Of a DNA stretch of 64,000 bases, positions 1 through 9,517 are shown piece after piece. The stretch lies in contig NZ_UGSI01000001.1 in NCBI RefSeq assembly GCF_900454495.1, positions 1,550,001 through 1,614,000 on the forward strand, read 5' to 3'. A program made the translations under genes and the position numbers. Source of the DNA: Paenibacillus macerans. GTDB taxonomy: Bacteria; Bacillota; Bacilli; Paenibacillales; Paenibacillaceae. The notes below the pieces were generated by a model that saw only the letters and a program-made list of their open reading frames with translations, searched no databases and was not told the origin of the DNA. Numbering within the stretch: position 1 is the first letter of the stretch; every line of letters starts with the position of its first letter.

Positions 1-141
1 CGTGGATTTTCCTGAGCCCGAAGGTCCAAGGATCACGCCGATCTCTCCTTTTTCCAGCTGCATCCCGATTCCTTTTAAAACTTCGGTTTTGACCACGTCC
101 GTTGTATAGCTTTTCTTTAGGTTGGCGACATCAATAAACAT
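1..141 (-). CDS. ABC transporter ATP-binding protein, N-terminal part (runs off the window)
   Basis: The minus strand from 141 encodes the first 47 residues of an ABC ATPase of the LolD/MacB/FtsE kind: an A-loop region (Asp-Val-Ala-Asn-Leu-Lys-Lys-Ser-Tyr) followed by Walker A GPSGSGKST right at the window edge. The ATG at 141 has an AAAGGAGG ribosome binding site just upstream. It lies 16 bp after the TetR gene and is probably co-transcribed with it. Such ATPases pair with a FtsX/MacB-type permease, which would lie outside the window. Family assignment is firm; the substrate is unknown. Confidence 0.85.
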   Translation of the reverse strand, partial: MFIDVANLKKSYTTDVVKTEVLKGIGMQLEKGEIGVILGPSGSGKST

Positions 142-157
142 AACGGGGCCCCTCCTT

Positions 158-766
158 TTACCGGTATAAGGCTGTCCGCAGAATTTGCAGATACTCCTCG
201 AGCCCTTTGACCAGTTCATCAGAATGTGCTTTGTAGGCGGCGATATCATCGCCATACCGGAATTGACTGTCGAGCAGACCGTTTATCGTCCATATCATGA
301 TGTTTTTCGCCTTTTCCTCATCGATGCCTTCCTTAAACAACGTTCTGTCATTATGGGATCTTTGGCAGACTTGCTGTATCGCAAGCAAGGGAGAATTCAA
401 CAAATCGCCGGGCAGCCCCTCCGGAAATACTTCTTTCATGGCGGCATAAGCTTTTGTCAGAACGCCGATTTCAAGCGGGTATTGGGAAGACAGTTCAACC
501 TTCAGCTTTGATACTCTTCTGATATTTTCAAGAAAGTCGCAGCTTTCTGAAATAACCTTTTCATATTCGGCAATAATCAGGTCCGAAGCATATTTAATGA
601 GAAACAGAAAAAAACCTCTTTTGGACCCAAAGTAATGAAACAACAGGCCCTTGGATATCCCCGCCTCCTTCACGATGACATCGGTGCTCGCCGCCGTATA
701 ACCTTTGGAAAACTCCTTTAGTGCCGCATCGATGATACGCTCGCGTCTTTCTTCTTCCATCGTCAT
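158..766 (-). CDS. TetR family transcriptional regulator
   Basis: About 202 residues with an N-terminal TetR helix-turn-helix (residues about 5-50), including Ala-Gly-Ile-Ser-Lys-Gly-Leu-Leu-Phe-His-Tyr-Phe-Gly-Ser-Lys, and a divergent C-terminal ligand-binding domain. The frame stays open upstream to 964, but the homology begins at the ATG at 766, which has an AAGGA box about 10 bases upstream, so the short start was chosen. It sits between an MFS exporter gene upstream and an ABC ATPase downstream, all on the same strand, so it probably represses one or both transport systems. The inducer is not deducible. Confidence 0.9.
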   Translation of the reverse strand: MTMEEERRERIIDAALKEFSKGYTAASTDVIVKEAGISKGLLFHYFGSKRGFFLFLIKYASDLIIAEYEKVISESCDFLENIRRVSKLKVELSSQYPLEIGVLTKAYAAMKEVFPEGLPGDLLNSPLLAIQQVCQRSHNDRTLFKEGIDEEKAKNIMIWTINGLLDSQFRYGDDIAAYKAHSDELVKGLEEYLQILRTALYR

Positions 767-964
767 AAACTTATGTTCCTTAACGTCGTATTCTTTGACA
801 AACTCGGAATCATCCGTTCTTCTAGCCAGCTTCTTCACCTCATTCAGAAGTTTGATTGACTTGAAGTCAATATATTGGCGAATACAAATTTGCTCCAAAA
901 AAAGATGGTGCAGCCTCACAGCCACACCATTTCCCGTATATGAGTATTTCCTTATATAGTTCAA

Positions 965-2227
965 CTATGCCGAGGATTCCTTTAACGAAGGTTTGCCCGC
1001 TTCAAGCAATACCCGGTTTCGGCCCAAAAACACCGAGAGAATCAGCATCAGCAAACCGGTACCGATCAGCAGCCACTCGATTTGAATGACGTCGGCGATC
1101 GGGCCGAAAATCAGCATGCCGACCGGCATCATCGAAGTCGATATCATACCGATCACGCCAAATACGCGGCCCAAGAAGTTCTCATCCACTTTTTCCTGGA
1201 TCAGCACGTTGGTCGGGGTGTTGAAAATCGGCATCGCCACGCCGAAAACGGCCATAAACAACAAATAGATCCCAAAGAACGGAACGACGCCGAGCAAAAA
1301 CGTACAGGCGCCCATCAAAAGACTCGCGGCGGCCATCGTGTGAATTTTGTTGCGAAATCCGCCCCATGCGGCGATCAGTCCTCCCCCGGCCATCATGCCG
1401 ACGGAGAAGGCGATTTCAATCGCCGTGAGCCGCCATACCTCATCCCCGAAGGTACGCGTTACCTGGAGCGGCGTCAAAAAGGCGGCAGGGGCCATCATCA
1501 CCATAAATATGGCAAAATACACAAAAAACGTCTTCAGAAAAGCATGGTTTTTGATGTAATTCAAACCTTGCTTCATATCGCTGAAATACCCTGTCGTTTG
1601 TCCGCCGGCGGCTTTTTGGTGAACCGGAATTTGGAAAAACAGCAGCAGCGTTAAAATAGCGATGGCGGCGGTCACGACGTCGATGAAAAAGATCATCTCG
1701 ATGGACGCTACGGTTAACAGCGCGGCGCTTACGATCGGAGATACGAACATAATCACCGCCTGCAAGCTTCCGTTGGTCCCGTTGACCTTCGTCAGCTTAT
1801 CGCTCGGCACGATCTGCGGCAAAATCGCGCTCACCGCCGGGGTTTGAACCCCGGTCCCCAACGCGCGCACCGCGGAGATCACAAACAGGAGCCAGGTCGC
1901 GTCGTAGCCCAGCAAAAACAGCAGCGCGAGTACCAGCGTTACCGTCGCGATCATTCCGTCCGCCAGCATAATAAGCAGCTTCCGGTTGTAACGGTCGGCC
2001 CATACGCCGGCAACCGGGGATAAAATAAATGTCGGAATAAAGCCGCAGAGGATGTAGAGCGTCATCATCATTCCGGACTTCGTATTCAGCGTAATATACC
2101 ACATGATGGCATACTGGACCAAAGATGAACCAAACAGTGAGATCGTCTGGCTGCTTAAAAAGAGAATAATGTTTCTTTTCCAATGATTCATTGGCGGATT
2201 GTTGCTTGACCTGTCTACGCGGCTCAC
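965..2227 (-). CDS. MFS efflux transporter, macrolide-efflux (Mef) like
   Basis: About 420 residues with 12 predicted membrane helices and the MFS loop motif Gly-Val-Trp-Ala-Asp-Arg-Tyr-Asn-Arg-Lys between helices 2 and 3. Length and pattern resemble MefA/MefE-type macrolide exporters and related Firmicutes drug:H+ antiporters. An AGAGAGGGG box directly abuts the ATG at 2233 but lies six bases before a GTG at 2227, so the GTG is the more likely start. A TetR gene follows on the same strand. Substrate specificity cannot be read from sequence; a role in drug or metabolite export is inferred. Confidence 0.85.
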   Translation of the reverse strand: MSRVDRSSNNPPMNHWKRNIILFLSSQTISLFGSSLVQYAIMWYITLNTKSGMMMTLYILCGFIPTFILSPVAGVWADRYNRKLLIMLADGMIATVTLVLALLFLLGYDATWLLFVISAVRALGTGVQTPAVSAILPQIVPSDKLTKVNGTNGSLQAVIMFVSPIVSAALLTVASIEMIFFIDVVTAAIAILTLLLFFQIPVHQKAAGGQTTGYFSDMKQGLNYIKNHAFLKTFFVYFAIFMVMMAPAAFLTPLQVTRTFGDEVWRLTAIEIAFSVGMMAGGGLIAAWGGFRNKIHTMAAASLLMGACTFLLGVVPFFGIYLLFMAVFGVAMPIFNTPTNVLIQEKVDENFLGRVFGVIGMISTSMMPVGMLIFGPIADVIQIEWLLIGTGLLMLILSVFLGRNRVLLEAGKPSLKESSA

Positions 2228-2390
2228 GGTCATCCCCTCTCTGTGCTTCGATATTTTTTATATAACCATAAGTATATCATTGGATCTTGATAAATATTTC
2301 TTCCCAATTGCTCACCCTTTGGCTCAGCAGAAATATTATTTCCTTACTTGCTTGAAATTCTTCTTGTCAATCCCACGATATTCGATTATA

Positions 2391-2419
2391 TTTAGAAACG
2401 ATACGTTTCGTTTTATAAT
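2391..2419 (+). promoter_or_regulatory. Promoter with TetR-type operator before the nucleobase permease gene
   Basis: A -35-like TTTAGA (2391) and a consensus -10 TATAAT (2414-2419) are 17 bases apart. A perfect inverted repeat GAAACG-ATA-CGTTTC (2395-2409) fills the spacer, the usual place for a TetR-family repressor to block RNA polymerase. The likely repressor is the TetR encoded just downstream of the permease (3825-4421). Operator function is inferred. Confidence 0.65.
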
Positions 2420-2442
2420 AAGCAGAAGGAGGAGCGTAATTA

Positions 2443-3761
2443 ATGAATCAGCGAGTTTTCAAAACCGGGATATTTTCGGTTCAGTGGTTCGTATTTTTGG
2501 TGGCCAATTCCTTGATTCTTCCGATTGTTGTGGGGCAAATCTTTCATCTGTCCTCCAGCGAAATCATCGGTTTGATTCAGCGCATGTTTTTCGTGGTCGG
2601 CATTTCCTCGCTAATCACCGGCTGGTTTGGGCACCGCCTGCCGATTGCGGACGGTCCGGCCGGCATTTGGGTCGGGATTTTCGTACTGATGGGGCAATTG
2701 GCCGCCTCGCAAGGCAGCGATCCCAAGCATATGCTGCAGCTTCTGGAAGGCGGCATGCTCATCACGGGGCTTGCCGTCGTTCTGATCAGCCTACTCGGCT
2801 GGGTGCGGATCATGCTGCGCGTATTCACCCCGCTGGTTACCGGCGTATATTTAATCATGCTGACACTGCAGCTCAGCGGGACGATGCTAAAGGGGATGGT
2901 CGGGCTAAACGGCGCTTCCGCTTCCGTTTCCGTCGACCCAACGAGCATCATTCTTTCCTTCGCCGTATTCTTGCTCGTGCTGGCATTGTCGATTTGGGGC
3001 AAAAGCTGGATGCGAAGCTATGCGGTCCTCTTTGGCGTCATCGCCGGATGGGCCGCATACGCTTGCGTGTCTGGGGTTGGAACGATATCTAAATCTGCTT
3101 CATTGTTCCGGGCCCCGGAGTTGTTTGCTTGGGGAATGCCGGCCATGAACAGCGGCATGTTGGTCACTTCCATCATCGTGGCCTTTATCCTGATCTCCAG
3201 CGTAATCGCAAGCAGGTCGGCGATGGAGCTCGTTGCGGACCAGACGCAGCCGGAAAGCCGGGAAAAATCGTTGAACCATGGGGGCATCGCCGCTGGATTG
3301 TCGAACGTGTTCTGCTCCTTGTTCGCGGCTATCGGCGTCGTTCCGTTAACGATTTCAGCGGGTTTCGTCCGGCTCACCGGCCAAAGAAACTACTCATTCT
3401 CGTCTCGTTCGTACCGGGCATATATTCCGTCCTCTCCCTGCTGCCCGCGCAGGTGGCGAATGCGGCCATGCTCGCTTCTTTTGCCCAAATGATCGGCATC
3501 GGCATGCGTTCCATTTTGAAAGAAGCTTTGGACGAACGACGGCTGACGATTTTGGGACTGGCGCTTTCGTTTGGAACCGGCGTCATGTTTCTGCCTCAGG
3601 ATTTGTTTAACACCCTGCCGGCCCTGTTTCAGTATCTGCTTGGAAACGGCGTAATGGTGGGAATGATCGTGGCGCTCGCGCTTGAGCAGGCGTGGAGGGA
3701 GAAGAAGCCGGAGCGGGAGCCGGGATCCCGGGCGGCGTCAGGCGGTGCCGCATCGGTGTAA
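2443..3761 (+). pseudogene. NCS2 family nucleobase (uracil/xanthine-type) permease, frameshifted
   Basis: Two overlapping frames together spell one polytopic permease of about 430 residues. The first frame (2443 to about 3386) covers residues 1-314, including the Ala-Asp-Gly-Pro-Ala-Gly-Ile-Trp segment typical of this family; the second (about 3384-3761) continues with the last membrane helices. They meet in the A-rich stretch CCAAAGAAA near 3381-3389, where homologues continue with a basic loop, consistent with loss of one base. The start has a strong AGAAGGAGGAG site. An intact promoter with operator remains, so decay looks recent; a sequencing error is the alternative. Function would be purine or pyrimidine uptake with a cation. 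Confidence 0.8.
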
Positions 3762-3824
3762 ATCACTGCGGCGGTATGATATGATTAGGCCAAAGATATA
3801 CCAACGGTTACAGGAGATGAAAAA

Positions 3825-4421
3825 ATGACCGCCAGAACCAACGTGTCCGCGGGCCGGCCGCGCAGCGAAGCATCCAGAAACGCCATATTGCAAGCAACGC
3901 TCGAGTTGCTGGAACAGTCCGGATATCCTTCTCTAACCATCGACGGCGTCGCCGCCCACGCCGGTGTGAGCAAAGCGACGATCTACCGGTGGTGGCGCGA
4001 CAAAAAGATGCTTGTGCTGGAAGCGTTCCTGACCCTGTTATCCCCCCGGATCGACTTTGACGAAACCGCCTCGGTACGGGACAATTTCATCCGCCAGTTA
4101 AAAGCGATGTCTGACCTGTTCGCCCAGCCGCTCGGGCGCTCCATGCTGTCCGTCATAGCCGGCGGCGAAGCGGATTCGGAGGTGGTGCGGGCATTTCATA
4201 CCTCCTATCTCCTCCCCAAGCGGAACGAGGCGAAACGGTTTATCGAAGCCGGAATCGAACGCGGCGAGCTTCTGCCCGGCCTTGATCCGGAGATTACGCT
4301 GGATTTGATCTTCGCTCCCGTATACCATCGCTTTATCGTCCATAAGCAAACACCTGATGAGACTTATATTGAAGGACTGGTTGACACCATCCTGAAACCT
4401 CTGGCTTCAAACCATACCTAA
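3825..4421 (+). CDS. TetR family transcriptional regulator (permease-associated)
   Basis: 198 residues. The N-terminal helix-turn-helix (residues about 10-58) contains the recognition-helix pattern Ser-Lys-Ala-Thr-Ile-Tyr-Arg-Trp-Trp, typical of the TetR branch with a TetR_C_11-type C-terminal domain. The ATG at 3825 follows a GGAGATG box. It lies 63 bp after the frameshifted nucleobase permease on the same strand and ends at a clear terminator. The palindrome in the permease promoter (2395-2409) is its probable binding site. Confidence 0.9.
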   Translation: MTARTNVSAGRPRSEASRNAILQATLELLEQSGYPSLTIDGVAAHAGVSKATIYRWWRDKKMLVLEAFLTLLSPRIDFDETASVRDNFIRQLKAMSDLFAQPLGRSMLSVIAGGEADSEVVRAFHTSYLLPKRNEAKRFIEAGIERGELLPGLDPEITLDLIFAPVYHRFIVHKQTPDETYIEGLVDTILKPLASNHT

Positions 4422-4429
4422 AACAAGAA

Positions 4430-4470
4430 AGCAGCAGCCAGGGAACCCCCTAACTGCTGCTTTTCTTCTT
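4430..4470 (+). terminator. Rho-independent terminator after the TetR gene
   Basis: AGCAGCAG (4430-4437) pairs with CTGCTGCT (4454-4461), with an inner AGGG/CCCT pairing, followed by a T-rich run TTTTCTTCTT. It ends the permease-TetR transcript. Confidence 0.85.
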
Positions 4471-4484
4471 CTAGGGCGTAATAT

Positions 4485-4898
4485 TTGACTTATTTGCTGC
4501 TGACGGATGACGAAACGCTTTACCGCAATCGGGTCGAAGTAGATCCGCTGTTAAAGGACGAGAACGGGCCAATCCCGGTCGTGCATTACACCCCGAGCGC
4601 AAAAACGCTGCAAAGGCGCGATCGGCTGGCCAGATACGCCTGCGAATCCTTGAAAGCGGCCGGTGCCAAAAAAATCATCCGCTCCGATACTCCTTTCGCT
4701 TTTCAGCTTCATTTGGAAAGCACCATGCGCATGGGTTTCGTCGTAGACACGAACTGCGAAGCTTATCAGGTCAAACGGCTATATATCGCCAACAATAGCG
4801 TTCACTTCAACGGAATCGGAGGTCCGAATCCGACGCTGACGACCCAGGCGCTGGCCACCCGGACGGCCGAAAAACTTGCGGCTAAATATTTCGCTTAG
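4485..4898 (+). pseudogene. GMC oxidoreductase, C-terminal fragment
   Basis: 137 residues that match only the C-terminal domain of glucose-methanol-choline type flavoenzymes: His-Leu-Glu-Ser-Thr-Met-Arg-Met-Gly, then Leu-Tyr-Ile-Ala-Asn-Asn-Ser-Val-His-Phe-Asn-Gly-Ile-Gly-Gly-Pro-Asn-Pro-Thr-Leu-Thr. These carry the substrate-side His and Asn residues. The FAD-binding N-terminal 400 or so residues are missing. The only initiator is a TTG at 4485, without a convincing ribosome binding site, just past a terminator. It is best read as a remnant. Relatives are often found with gluconate-2-dehydrogenase-like subunits; none is present here. Confidence 0.8.
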
Positions 4899-4987
4899 CC
4901 CGGCGGCAGGGTCACGGAAAAATACAGGGCAACGCCCGATAATGCGACTATGGCCAAAAAAACGATCGCCTTGCCAAAGCTCTTCAT
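4895..4987 (-). CDS. Possible 30-residue membrane peptide
   Basis: A short frame beginning Met-Lys-Ser-Phe-Gly-Lys, followed by a single hydrophobic segment (Ala-Ile-Val-Phe-Leu-Ala-Ile-Val-Ala-Leu-Ser-Gly-Val-Ala-Leu) and ending Thr-Leu-Pro-Pro-Gly. A GGAG directly abuts the ATG and a GGCGGGG lies about 13 bases upstream, so the initiation signal is unusual. It converges on and overlaps the GMC fragment by 4 bp. I do not recognise it; it may be spurious. Confidence 0.3.
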   Translation of the reverse strand: MKSFGKAIVFLAIVALSGVALYFSVTLPPG

Positions 4988-5161
4988 CTCCTTTTTTCCC
5001 CGCCTCTTTTCCAAAATCTTATGGTTGAAGTATGCATGCCTCATAGGAAATTTATTCAAACTTCGCCGGCCGAGCCTTTCTGGCACCGCCCTTTGCTTTG
5101 TTCCCGAATAAACTGGAAGATGCAGGATACCCTATTAAGCATGAACCTATTGGAGTGAAGC

Positions 5162-6690
5162 TTGTTGAAAAACACACGTCTATCGAAACGCCTGACAAAA
5201 AAGCTGGCAGGGATCGACCCGACTCCCGACACGCCGTTATCTGACAGTCTCGACCTCAACGAAGCGGCAATCAGACAGGCTTTTATGCATTGCGCCGATC
5301 TGGTCACGCGGAAATTTTATATTGTTCATTCACTTCCCTGCTTGGCGGTGTATCTCGAGGTGTTGGTCGATCATACGCTTTGGGACGAAGGATTGTTAAC
5401 GCCGTTAATGAAGCTGGATCCCAAAGAAGCTGAGTCCCCGGAGCAGTTGATTGAACGCTTGAAGCATCATCTGCCATCGATTGTCTCAATGGAAACGGTA
5501 TCAAATCTGAAGGAAGCTGGCGGGCGCATCGTCAATGGCGAGGTCGTCTTATTTTTCGAGTCTTCCAGGCAGGCATTATCCATCAAGATCAGGAACAAAC
5601 TGCAGCGCCAGCTGGAAGAGCCCAGCACCGAATCGGTGATTCGCGGCCCGCGGCTCGGCTTTATCGAGAGAATCGATGTCAACATGGCTCTACTTCGCCA
5701 TATTATCCGGACGCCGCAGCTTAAGATGGAGAATATTACCTTAGGAACGACGTCACAAACCGAGGTGGCAATCGTCTACATCGACGGCCTGGCAGCCCAA
5801 AACATAGTAGAAGAGGTCCGGCGGAGGCTGAACAAAATCGATATGAACAGCGTACTGACCTCCGGGTATATTGAAGAGTTGATCAGCGATCATCCCCGGT
5901 CTCCGTTTCCGTTGCTTCAGTCGACCCAGCGGCCCGATGCCGTGTCGGCCTCGCTGATCGAAGGCAAAGTAGCCGTGCTTGTAAACGGCTCGCCCTTTGC
6001 GCTGATCCTGCCCGTGACGTTCTGGTTCGCATTCCAGACGGTCGAGGATTACTACATCAATTTCCTGTTCGCTTCCATGCTGCGTATGTTGAGGTATTTG
6101 TTCGCTTTCCTGGCTCTTGCCTTGCCTTCCATCTTCGTAGCGGTCACAACTTATCATCCGAAATGATCCCGTCGTCGTTGACGATGACCCTTGCGGCATC
6201 GCGGGAAGTTGTTCCGTTCCCGGCGCTTATGGAGTCGCTCATGATGGAGGTCACGTTCGAGGCGCTTCGCGAGGGCGGCGTCCGCTTGCCGCGTCCCGTC
6301 GGGCAGACCATCAGCATCGTAGGCGCGCTGGTTATCGGACAAGCGGCCGTTCAGGCCGGCATTATATCGGCGCCCCTCGTTATTGTGGTGTCGTTGACGG
6401 GGATCGCCTCGTTTCTGATTCCCAATCCGAATTTGAGCCAGGCGGTCAGCCTTTTGCGCTTTCCGCTGCTGATTTGCGCCGGGACATTCGGGCTTTACGG
6501 ATTCGGGGCCGGTTTGATCGCCATTCTGATTCACTTAACCAATCTGCGGTCCTTCGGCGTCCCTTACCTGTCACCTGTAGCTCCGTTTCATTTGGAAGGG
6601 TTACTCGACGTTTTCTTTAGAGCTCCTTGGCAGGTACTTAATAAACGGCAGCGCCGCGTCGGGCAGGAATTGGAGCTGAAGAAGAAATGA
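5162..6690 (+). pseudogene. GerA family spore germination receptor subunit A, split by a frameshift
   Basis: Frame 1 (5162-6166) encodes the soluble N-terminal domain and first membrane helices, ending Thr-Thr-Tyr-His-Pro-Lys-stop. Frame 2 (6163-6690) continues exactly where a GerA protein should, with Met-Ile-Pro-Ser-Ser-Leu then Phe-Glu-Ala-Leu-Arg-Glu-Gly and the remaining helices. The frames overlap as ATGA, which could allow translational coupling, but family members are single polypeptides of about 500 residues, so a one-base deletion near 6160 is more likely. The start is TTG at 5162 behind GGAGTG. GerA proteins sit in the inner spore membrane and form germinant receptors with the GerB and GerC products that follow. 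Confidence 0.85.
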
Positions 6691-7856
6691 ATTTTCGCCG
6701 AATCGCCTTCACGTTCACAGCTTTATGGTGTTGTCTCGCCATGCTTACGGGATGCTGGGACCGCAAGGAGATGGACGAGCTTGCTTTTGTCACGGCTTCC
6801 GGTCTCGATCTGTCCGAAAGCGGGGAAATGGTTACTTCCTTGCAAGTCGCCTTGCCGATCGGACTTCCGACTCCCGTGCAATCCAAAGGAAAAAAGTCGT
6901 TTGTAGTTCTTACGAAAGAAGGAAAGAACGGCATCGATACCCTGAACAAGGAGCAGCAGCAATTGTCGCGGAGCATCGATCTGGGACACCGGAGAGTGAT
7001 CGTCATCGGCGAAAGTCTCGGCAGACACGGATTGAACCAGGTGTTGGATACGCTATTGCGCTCCCCGGAAAGCAGGTATAACAGCTATATCGTAACCGCT
7101 TATGAAACGACGGCCAAAGAGGTCCTCAGCACCCCTTACCTGCTCGAGGAAATTCCCGCCGTCGGCATAAACAACATTATGCAGAGCGATTTCACCCTGG
7201 CCGTCAGAACCGACGAGTTTTTGGATGCGCTCGCCACCTATGGGAAGTCTCCGGTAACCGCGGGCATCCGGGTTACAAAAGATGGGACCGGAAATCCGAC
7301 CTTCACACTGGACACAATTGCGGCTTACCGTGATAACAAGCTGGTCGGATTTCTTTCCGGAGACGAGCAGAAAGCGTTTCGCCTGTTTCGGGAAAATATC
7401 CAGGCATTGAGCTGGGTGGTACAGTTCGATACCCCGAAACCCGAATATAAAGGAACCGTTAGTCTAAGCATCTTGAAAGTGAAGACGAATATTCACACCC
7501 GAATGATTGAGGAGAAGCCCGAAATCACCGTTCATCTTACGGTAACGGGCAGAATCAGCGCCAACGACACGGAGCTCGACATGGCCAAGTCGGAGGTACA
7601 CGATCGCCTGGAACGGACATTTGAAGACGAACTGAAAAAAGCGATGGAAAACGCCGTCTCGATCTCTCAACAGAAATTCAAATCGGATATATTCGGATTC
7701 GGCAGGCAGGTCCATATCGACCACCCTTATGCCTGGAAGAATCTTAAGGAGCAATGGGATGCGATGTACCCGACGATTCCGGTCGAAGTGAATATCGATG
7801 TCCGAATCGAGCGATTCGGAAGAACACAGGCTGCCGGACATCTTATTAAAGAATGA
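6687..7856 (+). CDS. Ger(x)C family spore germination lipoprotein
   Basis: 389 residues with a signal peptide and lipobox Leu-Thr-Gly-Cys (lipidated Cys23), then Trp-Asp-Arg-Lys-Glu-Met-Asp-Glu-Leu-Ala-Phe, the hallmark start of GerC-type proteins. It is the lipoprotein subunit of a nutrient germinant receptor, anchored on the outer face of the inner spore membrane. The ATG overlaps the end of the GerA frame by 4 bp (ATGA), so the genes are translationally coupled. The order A-C-B differs from the classical gerAA-AB-AC order but is common in the family. Confidence 0.93.
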   Translation: MNFRRIAFTFTALWCCLAMLTGCWDRKEMDELAFVTASGLDLSESGEMVTSLQVALPIGLPTPVQSKGKKSFVVLTKEGKNGIDTLNKEQQQLSRSIDLGHRRVIVIGESLGRHGLNQVLDTLLRSPESRYNSYIVTAYETTAKEVLSTPYLLEEIPAVGINNIMQSDFTLAVRTDEFLDALATYGKSPVTAGIRVTKDGTGNPTFTLDTIAAYRDNKLVGFLSGDEQKAFRLFRENIQALSWVVQFDTPKPEYKGTVSLSILKVKTNIHTRMIEEKPEITVHLTVTGRISANDTELDMAKSEVHDRLERTFEDELKKAMENAVSISQQKFKSDIFGFGRQVHIDHPYAWKNLKEQWDAMYPTIPVEVNIDVRIERFGRTQAAGHLIKE

Positions 7857-7883
7857 TCAACAAAAGAATTGAGGATGGTTGGC

Positions 7884-8981
7884 ATGAAGGTAACCGGCAT
7901 GCAGGTTTTCTGGATGATCACTTTGATGGCTATGGGAATGACCTTAATCATGACGTTAACCCCAAGCGTAAGCGCGGCCAGGCAGGATATATGGATGTCC
8001 ATTATCGTTGCCGGCTGCATTGCATTTCTGGTTACCTTGATAACCACACGAACGACACTGCTGCACCCGGACCAGAACTTAATTCAATTATCCCAGACCC
8101 TCTTGGGGAAATGGCTGGGCAAAGCGGTTATACTGGTTTACTTCATTCAATGGTACACCATCCTCCCAATCGTTTTGCGGCAATTTAACGACGTCATCCA
8201 TGTCATGATGCTGCCGCTGACGCCGAGTTGGGCGATTATGTTGATTATGATTGCCCTGATCGTCTATGCGACTTATTCGGGGGGAATTGAAACGATCGCC
8301 CGCTGCAGCGAGATTCTCGGCCCCATCGTCATCATCATGGTGTTTCTTACCTTGCTCGCCAGCATCAACAACGTGAACCTGAATTCCCTGCTTCCCGTGT
8401 ACGCGGACAGCGGCATCGCGGCGATACTCAAAGGTTCGCTTGCCCCCGCCTCCTATCTTGGACACTCCGTAGAGTATCTTCTGCTTGCCTGCTTTTTGAC
8501 CACCCCGCGCAAAGGGGGGCGGTACGCCTTCGCAGCGGTGATTGTGGCCGTGTTTGTCGTCCTGATCGCCATGACGATAGCTACGACGACAATCGGGGTG
8601 ACGCTAACCTCCAAAATGTGGTATCCTTTTTTTGAAATGTCCCGGAAAATATCGATATTCGGATTTATCGAAAACCTTGATCCGCTGCCGATTATCGTTT
8701 GGTTCGCCAGCGTGTTCATCAAACTGGCGATATATTTGTTCATAACCAGCTACGGGACGGCGCAATTTCTGAATATTGAAAATTGGCGATTCATGATCTG
8801 GTTCATCGCGCCGGTCATCCTTCTTTTCGCCTTGATTCCGCAGAACGTAGCCGAAGCGGTCAACCATTACTTGCTCAATTATTGGATTCCCGTCGCGCTT
8901 CCCGTCAACATGGTAGGCCTTCCCCTGCTGCTGTTGACCGTGGGAAAGATCAAACAATGCGTGAGCCGGTCGAAAAAATAA
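7884..8981 (+). CDS. GerAB/YndE family germinant receptor permease subunit
   Basis: About 365 residues with ten hydrophobic helices, an amino-acid/polyamine-permease-like fold typical of GerB proteins (endospore germination permease). The frame is open from a TTG at 7869, but the ATG at 7884 has GAGGATGG eight bases upstream and gives the usual short N-terminus (Met-Lys-Val-Thr-Gly-Met-Gln-Val-Phe-Trp). It follows the GerC gene by 27 bp and completes the receptor operon. Family knowledge places the germinant-binding pocket in this subunit; the germinant is unknown. Confidence 0.9.
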   Translation: MKVTGMQVFWMITLMAMGMTLIMTLTPSVSAARQDIWMSIIVAGCIAFLVTLITTRTTLLHPDQNLIQLSQTLLGKWLGKAVILVYFIQWYTILPIVLRQFNDVIHVMMLPLTPSWAIMLIMIALIVYATYSGGIETIARCSEILGPIVIIMVFLTLLASINNVNLNSLLPVYADSGIAAILKGSLAPASYLGHSVEYLLLACFLTTPRKGGRYAFAAVIVAVFVVLIAMTIATTTIGVTLTSKMWYPFFEMSRKISIFGFIENLDPLPIIVWFASVFIKLAIYLFITSYGTAQFLNIENWRFMIWFIAPVILLFALIPQNVAEAVNHYLLNYWIPVALPVNMVGLPLLLLTVGKIKQCVSRSKK

Positions 8982-9009
8982 CTCCCGTATAAACAGGGGG
9001 CGGGATCGT

Positions 9010-9468
9010 CTAATCCAAGGAGTCCTTGATCTGTTTCATATGATGCTGATCATGAGAAATAAAAAATTCTCTGATATAGGACTCCAACGTGAACCCGCGC
9101 TTGCCCGGATAAACCATCGTAAATTTACGATCCTCCAGCCTGCTCAGATGATCGATCATAAGCTCACGGTTTCGTATCGTTTCTTCCATCGCCGCCTTTT
9201 TGGTCATCCCTTTTCCGTAAAGTACGGATAGCTCGTTGTATCCTAAATAATCCGGGTGCTCGGTTAATTCCGGGAACTCGCTTTCGGCCAGCGCCTGAAA
9301 AGTAACCCGATTGAAGTATTCGTCCCATTTCATGATGTGGACGATAATATCGTGGATGCTCCATTTCCCCTCACCGATTGGTGAAAACCAAACTTCATCA
9401 TTCAAACTGTCCAATGACCTGACAAATGTTAAAAACTCATCCAGTTCGGAAGTTAACAGCTGTTTCAT
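9010..9468 (-). CDS. DinB/YfiT-like four-helix metal-binding protein
   Basis: About 152 residues of DinB-like fold. Histidines that would form the metal site are at His-Asp-Ile-Ile-Val-His and at Ser-His-Asp-Gln-His-His-Met-Lys near the C-terminus. The frame is open to 9504, but the ATG at 9468 has GGAGGAAATAAT upstream and starts Met-Lys-Gln-Leu-Leu, so it is preferred. DinB-superfamily proteins include thiol (bacillithiol) transferases and damage-inducible proteins; the exact reaction is not known. A LexA-like box lies about 50 bp upstream. Confidence 0.85.
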   Translation of the reverse strand: MKQLLTSELDEFLTFVRSLDSLNDEVWFSPIGEGKWSIHDIIVHIMKWDEYFNRVTFQALAESEFPELTEHPDYLGYNELSVLYGKGMTKKAAMEETIRNRELMIDHLSRLEDRKFTMVYPGKRGFTLESYIREFFISHDQHHMKQIKDSLD

Positions 9469-9517
9469 ATTATTTCCTCCAACACCATGGTTTGAGAAAA
9501 TCATATCACAAAATACA

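Noticed and set aside
767..964. N-terminal extension of the first TetR frame
   Set aside because: No ribosome site, not TetR-like, and the internal ATG at 766 has a proper site.
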